Origin: Candidatus Dormiibacterota bacterium
GTDB lineage: Bacteria > Chloroflexota > Dormibacteria > Dormibacterales > Dormibacteraceae
Direction: 5' to 3'
Assembly (NCBI GenBank): GCA_955652835.1
Contig: CATPBO010000114.1
Coordinates: forward strand, 1 to 41,050
Length of the DNA stretch: 41,050 nt
Both the position numbers and the translations under genes were made by a program. The notes beneath the pieces are model-generated. The model saw only the letters and a program-made list of their open reading frames with translations, was not told the DNA's origin and ran no database searches. Numbering within the stretch: the first letter of the stretch is position 1; each line of letters opens with the position of its first letter. Shown in pieces: positions 32,024 to 39,924 of this stretch.

Positions 32024-32602
32024 CTATGCTCCGGGCTTTTTCATCGCCCAGGGGCCGAACTTGATCACGCCGATCAACATCCATACGAACATCCCAAGGC
32101 TCAGGATCGATGCCAGCTCGCTCACGAGCACGGCCGGGAGGGGTATGGGTGAGGTTTCCGGCTTGAACAGTGTCGGAAGGTTGGTTAAAGCGCCCAGGCC
32201 GCCGAGCCCAAAGAGGATGAGAGCCGCCCAGAATATCCAGCGCCAGCCGAGATAGCTGCCGGCGGCGACGACCAGCTCGCAGATCGCGAAGAAAACGATC
32301 ACGGCGATGGTGGTGCCGATCGCGATGTTGACAACCGTGTCCACGCTCGTGCCGGATGGGATCTGTGTTCCTTGAGCCCTGATCGCCTTGAGCATGGCGT
32401 CGTGGTTGATGAACGCAATCGCGGTCACCACCGAGTACACCGCTTCGAACGCGAACAGGCCGGCGGCCGCGAGCTGCATCGGGCGCGTCCAGGGCGTCGG
32501 CTCGCGCGTGCCTGGCGGTATGGGTACCCACTGCTGCCCGTCCCAACGGAACTGGCCGTCTGCCGAAACCTGGCCGGCCGCCGCGCTCGGGTTCTGGCTC
32601 AC
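32024..32602 (-). CDS. Four-helix membrane protein with DUF2510-like N-terminal motif
   Basis: A 192-residue protein. Residues 14-27 (SADGQFRWDGQQWV) are the short tryptophan-rich motif seen in DUF2510-type proteins, which often sit at the cytoplasmic face. Then come four membrane helices: around AAGLFAFEAVYSVVTAIAF, TVVNIAIGTTIAVIVFFAIC, IFWAALILFGLGGLGAL and LSLGMFVWMLIGVI. The function is unknown. It is convergent with the DUF6510 gene, with only 5 bp between the stops, and its start lies 164 bp from the HD-GYP gene on the other strand. Confidence 0.75.
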   Translation of the reverse strand: MSQNPSAAAGQVSADGQFRWDGQQWVPIPPGTREPTPWTRPMQLAAAGLFAFEAVYSVVTAIAFINHDAMLKAIRAQGTQIPSGTSVDTVVNIAIGTTIAVIVFFAICELVVAAGSYLGWRWIFWAALILFGLGGLGALTNLPTLFKPETSPIPLPAVLVSELASILSLGMFVWMLIGVIKFGPWAMKKPGA

Positions 32603-32632
32603 AGCGGCGTTAGCGTACCCCCGAACTGGGTG

Positions 32633-32758
32633 GGCTACGCAAAGTAGCCGGTGATTGTTTGCCAGGCCTGGCGACCCAGATCGACCTACCGACCGTTGTC
32701 CTACTGAGCGTCAGTAAGGAATCGGTGACCCAAGCCGGTAAGCCAGTTGGGAGGAGGG
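32633..32758 (+). promoter_or_regulatory. Structured leader upstream of the HD-GYP gene
   Basis: The 163-bp region between genes carries several exact inverted repeats: GGCTAC-GCAAA-GTAGCC (32633-32649), the palindrome GCCAGGCCTGGC (32661-32672), TACTGA-gcg-TCAGTA (32702-32716), and CCCAA (32729-32733) pairing with TTGGG (32747-32751), which would tie up the start of the ribosome binding site GGGAGGAGGG (32749-32758). ACGCAAAG at 32637-32644 recalls a fragment of c-di-GMP-I riboswitches, but the rest does not fit. It could be a regulatory leader; the class is not recognised. Confidence 0.4.
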
Positions 32759-32765
32759 TTCCCCA

Positions 32766-33389
32766 GTGGTTGTACGTCCGGTACCTCAGATCAAAGGGTG
32801 GTTGGATGCAGTCGTGGTCTTGGGCCACATGGTCAAGGACCGGGAGTCGCGCGGCCACAATCATCGCGTTGCTCAGCTGTGCGTGAAGATTGGACGCCAG
32901 CTGGCGATGACGACGGCAGAGCTCCGGGTGCTCGCCCAGGCCGGCCTGCTGCACGACATCGGCAAGCTCGCCATCCCAGACCAGATCCTGGACAAGCACT
33001 CGCCTCTGGACGAACCGGAATGGACCTTGATGAAGACGCACCCGGAAATGGGCCTGTCCCTCCTGGGCGACGGCCGATCGAAGCGGGAGATCCTCGCCGT
33101 GCTCTACCACCACGAGCGTCTCGACGGCAGTGGCTACCCATATGGGCTGGGCGCTGAATCGATCCCCATCGAGGCCCGGATCGTGGCGGTCGCTGACACT
33201 TACGATGCCTTGACATCTGACCGCCCTTACCGAAAAGCCCGCACGTCGGTGGAAGCACGCGGGGTGCTGAAGGAAGAGGCTGGGCGGCGGCTGGACGCGA
33301 GGGTGGTGTCGGCGTTGTTCACCACGCTCGACGCGCAGATAGGCACGTCGCCGGAATTGATCCGCAGGACGTTGCTCGCCGTCTGGTAG
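32766..33389 (+). CDS. HD-GYP domain protein, probable cyclic-di-GMP phosphodiesterase
   Basis: A 207-residue stand-alone HD-GYP domain. The metal site includes the HD pair at residues 63-64 ([13 protein letters not shown]), upstream histidines in GHNHRVAQL, and the signature [11 protein letters not shown] at 115-125, followed by [22 protein letters not shown] proteins hydrolyse c-di-GMP to GMP, lowering its level; there is no receiver or other sensor domain, so activity may be set by expression. GTG 32766 is preceded 7 nt upstream by GGGAGGAGGG. The long structured leader could couple its translation to a signal. Confidence 0.92.
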   Translation: MVVRPVPQIKGWLDAVVVLGHMVKDRESRGHNHRVAQLCVKIGRQLAMTTAELRVLAQAGLLHDIGKLAIPDQILDKHSPLDEPEWTLMKTHPEMGLSLLGDGRSKREILAVLYHHERLDGSGYPYGLGAESIPIEARIVAVADTYDALTSDRPYRKARTSVEARGVLKEEAGRRLDARVVSALFTTLDAQIGTSPELIRRTLLAVW

Positions 33390-33433
33390 TTGCCTGGTGC
33401 CGGCCAGTCGCTGAGATCCGTCACGATTGACAG

Positions 33434-34267
33434 GTGAAGTTCGGGGTCGCAATTTTTCCCACCGACTACGCGATATCGATGGCGGAGCTCGCGCCGGCCG
33501 CTGAACAGCTGGGCTTCGAGTCGCTGTGGGTGGCCGAGCATTCACACATCCCGGTGAGCCGTAAGTCTCAATGGCCTAGTGGCGGGGAGCTGCCCAAGCA
33601 CTACTGGCACACGATGGATCCGTTTGTCGCGCTCACCGTCGCCGCTTTGGCCTCCAAGACGATTCGCGTCGCCACCGGCATCTGCCTGCTAATCCAGCGC
33701 GACCCCATTCACACTGCCAAGCAAGTCGCCAGCGTCGACCTGGTTTCCAACGGACGATTCATCTTTGGCATCGGCGCGGGCTGGAATCGCGAGGAGATGG
33801 AGGACCATGGCACCGTCTTCAGCACGCGGTGGAAGCTACTGCGCGAAAGGGTCGAGGCGGTGAAGGCGATATGGACCCAGGACGAGGCTGAGCACCACGG
33901 CGAGATGGTGAGCTTCGGACCGATGTGGTGCTGGCCAAAGCCGGTCCAGAAGCCGTACCCGCCGGTCATCCTCGGCGGCAGCGGGCCGAAGATCCTCGAG
34001 CGTGTCGTTCGCTACGCGGATGGCTGGATGCCGAATCGCGGCGACGTGATCGAGCGGATACCAGAGCTCCAGGAAATGGCGCGCGCAGCCGGCCGCAGTC
34101 CCATCCCCGTGACGTGCTACCCCAAGCCGATCGCCAGCGAGATCGAACGCCTTGCGAAGGCGGGCGTCGAGCGCTGCATCTACTACGTGCCGCCGGACGG
34201 CAGGGACCAGGCGCTGGCGAAGCTCGAGGAGCTTGCCAAGATGATCGGCCCGTACAGGGAAAGCTAA
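33434..34267 (+). CDS. LLM-class flavin/F420-dependent oxidoreductase
   Basis: A 277-residue luciferase-like monooxygenase-fold protein. It opens with KFGVAIFPTDYAISMAELAP and has LGFESLWVAEHSHIPVSR, FGIGAGWNREEMEDHG, and GGSGPKILERVVRYADGWMP, typical of the F420-dependent branch named in actinobacterial genomes. Members reduce or oxidise small molecules with F420H2 or FMNH2; the substrate is unknown. The GTG start has no clear ribosome binding site. Its stop overlaps that of the convergent ureohydrolase gene. Confidence 0.9.
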   Translation: MKFGVAIFPTDYAISMAELAPAAEQLGFESLWVAEHSHIPVSRKSQWPSGGELPKHYWHTMDPFVALTVAALASKTIRVATGICLLIQRDPIHTAKQVASVDLVSNGRFIFGIGAGWNREEMEDHGTVFSTRWKLLRERVEAVKAIWTQDEAEHHGEMVSFGPMWCWPKPVQKPYPPVILGGSGPKILERVVRYADGWMPNRGDVIERIPELQEMARAAGRSPIPVTCYPKPIASEIERLAKAGVERCIYYVPPDGRDQALAKLEELAKMIGPYRES

Positions 34268-35268
34268 CGACCGCCGAGCAAGGTCGGCGGGATGCTGTCC
34301 CATGTCCCGCCTTTGCGCCGATACGCGATCCCTGAGAGCATTTCGAGGACCACGCGGTTGGCCAGGAAGGACGTGATCTCCGCGGAGTCGTAGGCCGGCG
34401 CGACCTCCACCACGTCGATCCCTACCACCGGCAGCTCGATCGCGATTCGCCGCACCGCGTCGAGCAGCTGGCGGCCGGTCAGACCGCCGGGTTCTGGCGT
34501 GCCTGTTCCAGGTGCCATGCCGGGATCGACGACGTCCATGTCGACCGACACGAAGACCCCGTCGCAGTCATCGACCGCGATCGCGAATGCCTCGGTGAGC
34601 ACCTCATCCAGGCCGCGGCGCACCACCTCGTGCATCTCAAACGAGCGCATCCGCTGCTCCGCCATCCACTGCAGTGTGGGCGGCTCCGGCCAGTAACCCC
34701 GCAGGCCAACCTGGAGAAAACGGTCGCCTCGACAAGCGCCTGACTCGATCAGCCGGCGCATCGGCAGACCGTGCCCGATGAGGCTGCCAAATTGAATCGT
34801 CCCGGTGTCGGCGTGGGCGTCGAAGTGGATGACCGAGACACGGCCCCAACCCTTGACCCGCGCCACTCCAGTCACGTCTGGCCAGGCGATCGTGTGGTCG
34901 CCACCCAATACCACCGGGATGGCGCCGGCCTCAGTCGCGACGCGGACGGCATTCTCCAGGGCATCGAGAGGAACTCTTCCCTCGACGCCTGCCATCTCGA
35001 TGTCGCCCGCGTCCACGACGCGCATCTCACGGAGTGGGTCGACCCTCAGCGCCAGGTGCGGCCGCGAGCTGTCGTGAGGCAGGTAGTCGGTGGTCCGGAT
35101 CATCTTGGGCCCGAAGCGGGCGCCCGACCGATATGACGTGCCGGCGTCGTATGGGGCGCCGATGATCACGACGTCTGCGCCCGCCAGCGTGGCCGGCTGG
35201 GCCAGGTCACAGCGTTCCACGCCAAGAAACGTCACGTCAGGGCCGTACATCCCACCCAGGCGCGACAC
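34264..35268 (-). CDS. Ureohydrolase (agmatinase/guanidinobutyrase-like)
   Basis: A 334-residue arginase-family enzyme. All six manganese ligands are visible: the histidine of GGDHTI, the three of FDAHADT and the two aspartates of SVDMDVVDPG; substrate-site GTGTPEPGG follows. It hydrolyses a guanidino compound to urea and an amine. The sequence fits agmatinase as well as 4-guanidinobutyrate or related hydrolases, so the substrate is open. It starts at GTG 35268 or ATG 35250, 10 bp downstream of the aminotransferase gene on the same strand, which suggests a shared amine or guanidine catabolic path. Confidence 0.9.
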   Translation of the reverse strand: MSRLGGMYGPDVTFLGVERCDLAQPATLAGADVVIIGAPYDAGTSYRSGARFGPKMIRTTDYLPHDSSRPHLALRVDPLREMRVVDAGDIEMAGVEGRVPLDALENAVRVATEAGAIPVVLGGDHTIAWPDVTGVARVKGWGRVSVIHFDAHADTGTIQFGSLIGHGLPMRRLIESGACRGDRFLQVGLRGYWPEPPTLQWMAEQRMRSFEMHEVVRRGLDEVLTEAFAIAVDDCDGVFVSVDMDVVDPGMAPGTGTPEPGGLTGRQLLDAVRRIAIELPVVGIDVVEVAPAYDSAEITSFLANRVVLEMLSGIAYRRKGGTWDSIPPTLLGGR

Positions 35269-35278
35269 CGGTGCTAAA

Positions 35279-36652
35279 TCAGGAACTGAGGTCTTTGGCC
35301 ATCTCGGCGAAGTTGTCCACGTAGCGCTGGACGTCTTCGACCGAGTGCTGCACGGAAAGCGTCCAGTTCTCCTCGGCCCCGGGCGCCATCATCACGCCTC
35401 GGTTGCACTGGTAGAGCCAGCTCAGGTAGGCCAGCGACTTGTCGATCTCGAGGTAATCGCGATAGTTTCGGACCCGCTGAGCGCGGTACGTGACGCCGCC
35501 GCGCGCTGAGAGCGTGATCACGTGGTACGGCAGTTCGTGCTCGCCGATCACCTCGTCGAGGCCCCCCTGCAGCGTCTCCGCCAGCGCGTCGAAATGCGCG
35601 TAAGCCTTGTCGTCAAGGATCTCGAGCAGCGTCACCTTGGAGGCGGCCATAGTCAGCGGGTTGCCATTGAAGGTGCCCACCTGAACGACGCGCTTGTCCT
35701 CGATCACGCCCATCACATCCTCACGGCCGCCGACCGCGCCGCAGGGCAGGCCGCCGCCGATCGCCTTGGCCAAGGCGATGAGGTCCGGGGTCACACCGAA
35801 CCGCTCCGATGCTCCGCCGGGAGAAATCGTAGCCCCCGTCTTGACTTCGTCGAAGATCAGGAGCGCCCCGTGCCGGTGCGCCAGGTCCTTGATCGCCGCC
35901 AGGTAGCCGGCGTCGGGTAGAACAATCCCGATGTTCATCATCACGGGCTCGACGATGACCGCCGCGACCTCGTCGCGATGCCGGGCGAAGGCCTTCTCGA
36001 GCGCAGGCAGGTCGTTGAACGGGACCACGCTTGTGAGCCCGACGATGGCGGCCGGTATGCCTTCGCTCTGGGGCACTGACGCGGGCGCGTCGGGCGGCCC
36101 CATCAGGGCAGGCGGCGGCTCGACGGAAACCATCACAGCGTCATGGTGTCCGTGGTAAGACGACTCGATCTTGATCAGCCGCTCGCGGCCGGTGAAGCCG
36201 CGCGCCATCCTGACGGCGTCCTCGGTCGACTCAGTCCCTGAATTTGTGAAGCGCCACTTCGGCTGACCGAAGCGGCGGGCGAGCTCGCGGGCGACGGTCA
36301 CGCCATCCTCGACCGGCTGGGCGAAGTGCGAGCCGAGGGCGATCTGCCGCCGCACCGCCTCGACGATCTTGGGATGTGCGTGGCCGACCACCATGACGCC
36401 GAACCCGTTGTGGAAGTCGACGTACTCGTTGCCGTCCACGTCCCAAACGCGACTGCCCTTGCCCTTCTCCATGAAGACGGGCTGGGGAGATGCGTCCTGA
36501 AAAGATGAGGGCACGCCCCGAGGCATTACCTGGCGAGCTTCCGTCCAGAGCTTCCGGGAGCGGGGCCGAGCCTGGCGGAACCTCTCTTCCTCGCCGTGGA
36601 TGAGCTCGGCGACTCGGCTTGCCGGCATTTCGCGCGTGGTCGTGGTCGCCAT
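35279..36652 (-). CDS. Class III aminotransferase (glutamate-1-semialdehyde-aminomutase-like)
   Basis: A 457-residue PLP enzyme from ATG 36652, with AAGGA 7 nt upstream. It shows RGVPSSFQDASPQPVFMEKG, NGFGVMVVGHAHPKI, the PLP-phosphate site NSGTESTEDAVRMARGFTGR, IFDEVKTGATISPGG, and the Schiff-base lysine in ALAKAIGGGLPCG. It resembles HemL but the C-terminal region and catabolic neighbourhood (ureohydrolase, APC permease) argue for an omega-amino-acid or polyamine aminotransferase rather than heme synthesis. It is transcribed divergently from the APC permease with an overlapping promoter region. Confidence 0.9.
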   Translation of the reverse strand: MATTTTREMPASRVAELIHGEEERFRQARPRSRKLWTEARQVMPRGVPSSFQDASPQPVFMEKGKGSRVWDVDGNEYVDFHNGFGVMVVGHAHPKIVEAVRRQIALGSHFAQPVEDGVTVARELARRFGQPKWRFTNSGTESTEDAVRMARGFTGRERLIKIESSYHGHHDAVMVSVEPPPALMGPPDAPASVPQSEGIPAAIVGLTSVVPFNDLPALEKAFARHRDEVAAVIVEPVMMNIGIVLPDAGYLAAIKDLAHRHGALLIFDEVKTGATISPGGASERFGVTPDLIALAKAIGGGLPCGAVGGREDVMGVIEDKRVVQVGTFNGNPLTMAASKVTLLEILDDKAYAHFDALAETLQGGLDEVIGEHELPYHVITLSARGGVTYRAQRVRNYRDYLEIDKSLAYLSWLYQCNRGVMMAPGAEENWTLSVQHSVEDVQRYVDNFAEMAKDLSS

Positions 36653-36665
36653 TCGTTCGTCCTTC

Positions 36666-36694
36666 TTGACAGCGATGGGCCGTGGATCTCTAAT
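36666..36694 (+). promoter_or_regulatory. Sigma70-type promoter for the APC permease
   Basis: TTGACA (36666-36671), a 17-nt spacer, and TCTAAT (36689-36694) make a near-consensus promoter. Transcription would start near 36701, leaving a leader of about 38 nt with GGGGAGGG (36726-36733) before ATG 36739. Confidence 0.7.
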
Positions 36695-36720
36695 TGTGGC
36701 CAATTTCATTTCAGCGTCAA
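36693..36720 (-). promoter_or_regulatory. Promoter for the class III aminotransferase
   Basis: On the minus strand TTGACG (36720-36715), a 16-nt spacer and CACAAT (36698-36693) precede the aminotransferase start by about 40 bp. Its -10 overlaps the -10 of the opposing permease promoter, so the two would compete for polymerase. Confidence 0.5.
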
Positions 36721-36738
36721 AAGCCGGGGAGGGTTTGG

Positions 36739-38256
36739 ATGGGGGACACTGCCGCTGTTGCCGAGCTTGTAGCCGAGAAACGCAAGCTAAAGAAGTCGCT
36801 GTTCCGCTTCGACATGATCTTTTTCACGGTATGCGCCATCGTGGCTCTCGACACCATCGGACAATCGTCTTCGTACGGCGCCCAGGCGGTCTTCTGGCTT
36901 GTCGTCTCGGCGGCCACTTTCTTGATCCCCTATGGCCTGATCACCGCCGAACTGGGGACCGCGTTCCCGACCGAAGGCGCCACTTACGACTGGGTAAGGC
37001 TTGCCTACGGACACTTTTCGGGAGCCGTGGTCGGAGTCCTTTACTGGCTGAGCAACCCGATCTGGCTCGGCGGCACTCTATCAGCGACCGCCATCGCTGC
37101 GATGGACGCCCTATGGGGCACACACTTCGTGAACAACCTGGGCGCCGAGGTCGTCATTGGCATCCTCTTCATCTGGACAGCAGTCACGATGAACATCCTC
37201 TCCCTGCGATATATGAAATGGGTGCCAAACCTGGGGGCAATCCTCAGGCTGACCCTTCTTGGTTTCTTCGCGATTCTCGTCATCTCATCCGGCTTTCAGC
37301 ACGGGTTCCAGGGCAGCCTGTCCGGATTCATTCCGACGGCCGATATCACCGTATTTGTTGGCGTGATCGGAGTGCTCGTCTTCCAGTGGGTTGGGTTCGA
37401 GCTGCAAACCAATGCGAGTGAGGAGATGGACAACCCGCAGCGGGATGTTCCGCGTGCTGTGATCTCCGCAGGTTTGCTGTCAGCTGCCGGCTACGCGGTC
37501 CCGATTATTGGCGTGATCCTCATCCTTTCGTCCAAGCAGCTCAGCGGCGTCTCCGGTTTCGTCTCTGGCTACCAGAGCGCCGTCAGCGGTGCGTTAGGTG
37601 GCGCAGCTAGCGGGTTCAACGTCATTGTCGGCGCGGCTTTTGTCTTTGTGCTCTTGTCGAGCGGCACGACCTGGCTCATGGGCTCGGACCGGCTGATGGC
37701 TATCGCCGCCCTGGCTGGTTCAGGCCCCAAGCAGCTCGGCTACTTCTCCTCCCGGTTCGGCACGCCTGTGGTCGTGAATGTCCTCTCAGGGGTTATCGCG
37801 ACGATCTTCATGTTTCTGGCCTTCAACTTGACGAGCGGCAACCTGGGTGCTTTTTTCAAGGTCGTGCTCGGTCTCGTCATCTCGACCACCACGTTCTCGT
37901 ACATTCTGATCTTCCCTGCGCTGATCACCCTCCGGCGAAAGTATCCGAATGTCCGAAGGCCTTACAGGGTCCCGGGGGGCAATCTCGGCGCGTGGGTGGC
38001 CGTGATCCTCACCCTGTTCTGGGTCATCGCCGCAACCGTCTTTTCGGTTTGGCCGAGTCTCTTCACGTCTGCCTGGGGCAGCGATGTTTCGGGGCTCAGC
38101 AGGTCCAACTTCGAATTGGCGACGTTCGGGGTGCTCGCCGTTCTGGCTGTACTCGCGGTCATTTTCTGGGCAGTGGGCCGGAGGCACGTCGTGAACACTC
38201 AACCTGGGGAGGCGGTGGGCCCGACGCCCATCCCGGCAGGCGCACCCGGGCTTTGA
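36739..38256 (+). CDS. APC-family amino acid/amine permease
   Basis: A 505-residue permease with about 12 helices of the amino acid-polyamine-organocation superfamily. Features include the N-terminal LKKSLFRFDMIFFTVCAIVA with first-helix unwinding region, FPTEGATYDWVRLAYGHFSG, and VGFELQTNASEEMDNPQRDV, the acidic loop after helix 6 typical of the family, then RRPYRVPGGNLGAWVAVIL. The start at ATG 36739 follows GGGGAGGG by 5-6 nt. Near the divergent aminotransferase and ureohydrolase genes it probably imports an amino acid or guanidino compound used by them. It is followed by a strong bidirectional terminator. Confidence 0.92.
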   Translation: MGDTAAVAELVAEKRKLKKSLFRFDMIFFTVCAIVALDTIGQSSSYGAQAVFWLVVSAATFLIPYGLITAELGTAFPTEGATYDWVRLAYGHFSGAVVGVLYWLSNPIWLGGTLSATAIAAMDALWGTHFVNNLGAEVVIGILFIWTAVTMNILSLRYMKWVPNLGAILRLTLLGFFAILVISSGFQHGFQGSLSGFIPTADITVFVGVIGVLVFQWVGFELQTNASEEMDNPQRDVPRAVISAGLLSAAGYAVPIIGVILILSSKQLSGVSGFVSGYQSAVSGALGGAASGFNVIVGAAFVFVLLSSGTTWLMGSDRLMAIAALAGSGPKQLGYFSSRFGTPVVVNVLSGVIATIFMFLAFNLTSGNLGAFFKVVLGLVISTTTFSYILIFPALITLRRKYPNVRRPYRVPGGNLGAWVAVILTLFWVIAATVFSVWPSLFTSAWGSDVSGLSRSNFELATFGVLAVLAVLAVIFWAVGRRHVVNTQPGEAVGPTPIPAGAPGL

Positions 38257-38261
38257 TCTTC

Positions 38262-38295
38262 AGCTGACGGGCCGGGTCGCAGCGGCCCGTCAGCT
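38262..38295. terminator. Strong bidirectional terminator
   Basis: AGCTGACGGGCC (38262-38273) pairs perfectly over 12 bp with GGCCCGTCAGCT (38284-38295), loop 10 nt, followed by TTT on the plus strand. It sits just after the permease stop and overlaps the last codons of the convergent amidohydrolase gene. Confidence 0.85.
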
Positions 38296-39828
38296 TTCGT
38301 ACACGACCCGGCCGCCGACGATCGTGGCGGTCACCTTCAGCGCATGCAGCTCTGAGGTCGGCGTCGCGACGATGTTGCCGTCGAGCACGGCGATGTCGGC
38401 GAGCATGCCGTCCGCCAGCGTCCCTTTCTGATCCTCGGCGTGCTCCGCGTACGCGCCGCCAAAAGTCCAGGCCGCCACCGCTTCGGCAAGCTTGAGTCGC
38501 TGGTCGGGGAGCCAGCCGCCGGCTGGCTTGCCTGCCCGAGTCTGGCGGGTGACCGCAACGTGGAGGCTTGCCGCCGGGTCGAGGGGCACAACCGGCCAGT
38601 CAGTGCCAAAGGCGAGCCGGGCCCCTGAATGAAGGATCGAGCGCCACGGCCAGCCGAAGGCAGCCCGCTCCGCTCCGAGATTGGGCAACCAGATCTCGAG
38701 CAGGTTGCGATTGGGCTCGGCGTGCTGAGGCTGCATGCTGGCGATGACGCCGAGCTCGGCGAAGCGGGGGAGATCGAGCGGCGAGGGCGCCTCGATGTGT
38801 TCGATGCGATGCCGGAGTTCAATTGTCGCGCCGGCGAATGCATCGAGCGCCTGCCGGATCGCCGCGTCGCCGATGGCATGCACCTGGACCTGCCAGCCGC
38901 GCGCGTCGGCGGCCTTGACGGCTTCGGCCAGCTCATCCGGCGCCCACTGCGGCTCGCCGCGTCCCGCCGTTCCTATATAAGGATCGAGCAGCGCGGCGGT
39001 GCCTGACTCGACGACTCCGTCCGCGAACGCCTTGAGGATGCCTGCTGCGATCCAGGCGTCGTTCCTGCGGCCGTGAGCCAGGTCGTCGTAAAGGGTCAGC
39101 CGCTCCTTCCAGGCTGCGGAATCGAGTCCGGGAACCATGTCGAACGCCAGGCGCACGCGAAGCGTCAGCTCATCCGCGTCGCGCAGCGCATCCCACAGCT
39201 CGAGCTCGTCCTGCCCCTCGCCGGCTTCTTGAACCGAGCCGATTCCGTGTTCGGCGGCCACGCGCATCCCCGCCCGCAGAGCTTCGAGGTCCTCGTCCCT
39301 GGACCGTGCTGGGATGTGGCGCGTCACGCCCCGCATGGCCGCCTCCTTGAGCACGCCGGTCGAAAAGGCCCCGGAGATCTCCAGTGCCCTTGTGTTCGCC
39401 CAGCCGGTATGCGCGTCGAACGACTCGAGGTAGGCGGGCCGGTCGGGGACCAGACGGTCCAGGAGCTCGACTGCCGGCGTGCCCCCTGGAAACGCCGAGT
39501 AGAACCAGCCCCTTCCAATTACCCATGGCCCGCTGTGACTCGCCGCGTATGCATCGATCCGGCGCTCGACCTCTCCCTGGGTCTCAGCCCCGTAGAGATC
39601 CAGCTCGGCCAGGGAACGCGACGCCATCAGGAAGTGGACGTGTGCGTCATTGAAGGCGGGCAGGATGCTGCCGCCGCGGGCGTCGATGACGCGCGTGTGC
39701 CGGCCGCACTGGGCGCGGACGTCGTGGTCCGAGCCGGTGGCAAGGATGCGGTCGCCCATGACCGCAACGGCGGTGGCGCGGTGTCGCGGAGGCCATACCA
39801 GTCCGTTGACTACCGCCAGGGATGACAT
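38290..39828 (-). CDS. YtcJ-type metal-dependent amidohydrolase
   Basis: A 512-residue amidohydrolase-superfamily enzyme from ATG 39828. The first metal motif HxH is in FNDAHVHFLMASRS; further conserved histidines are in YLESFDAHTGWANTRAL, QVHAIGDAAIRQALDAF and IELRHRIEHIEAPSP, and the catalytic aspartate is in FGTDWPVVPLDP. The N-terminal beta domain ends with RGGSILPAFNDAHVH and the C-terminal with LADIAVLDGNI. The YtcJ/LAF3 group includes N-substituted formamide deformylases; the real substrate is unknown. It is divergent from the Rieske oxygenase gene across 96 bp, with no clear promoter pair seen. Confidence 0.9.
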   Translation of the reverse strand: MSSLAVVNGLVWPPRHRATAVAVMGDRILATGSDHDVRAQCGRHTRVIDARGGSILPAFNDAHVHFLMASRSLAELDLYGAETQGEVERRIDAYAASHSGPWVIGRGWFYSAFPGGTPAVELLDRLVPDRPAYLESFDAHTGWANTRALEISGAFSTGVLKEAAMRGVTRHIPARSRDEDLEALRAGMRVAAEHGIGSVQEAGEGQDELELWDALRDADELTLRVRLAFDMVPGLDSAAWKERLTLYDDLAHGRRNDAWIAAGILKAFADGVVESGTAALLDPYIGTAGRGEPQWAPDELAEAVKAADARGWQVQVHAIGDAAIRQALDAFAGATIELRHRIEHIEAPSPLDLPRFAELGVIASMQPQHAEPNRNLLEIWLPNLGAERAAFGWPWRSILHSGARLAFGTDWPVVPLDPAASLHVAVTRQTRAGKPAGGWLPDQRLKLAEAVAAWTFGGAYAEHAEDQKGTLADGMLADIAVLDGNIVATPTSELHALKVTATIVGGRVVYES

Positions 39829-39924
39829 AAGGGGCCCCCGCGAACTCACGGCGAAGCCTCGGAGTTCGTGGGGATGATCGCCACGGCGGCATTTGTAGCG
39901 CACGCCGCGCCACAATGTCCGGTG

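Noticed and set aside
32633-32672. Calling a c-di-GMP-I (GEMM) riboswitch before the HD-GYP gene
   Set aside because: Only the ACGCAAAG string matches, and it sits in a simple hairpin loop; the flanking helices and the tetraloop-receptor parts of GEMM are not apparent. Left as an unclassified leader.
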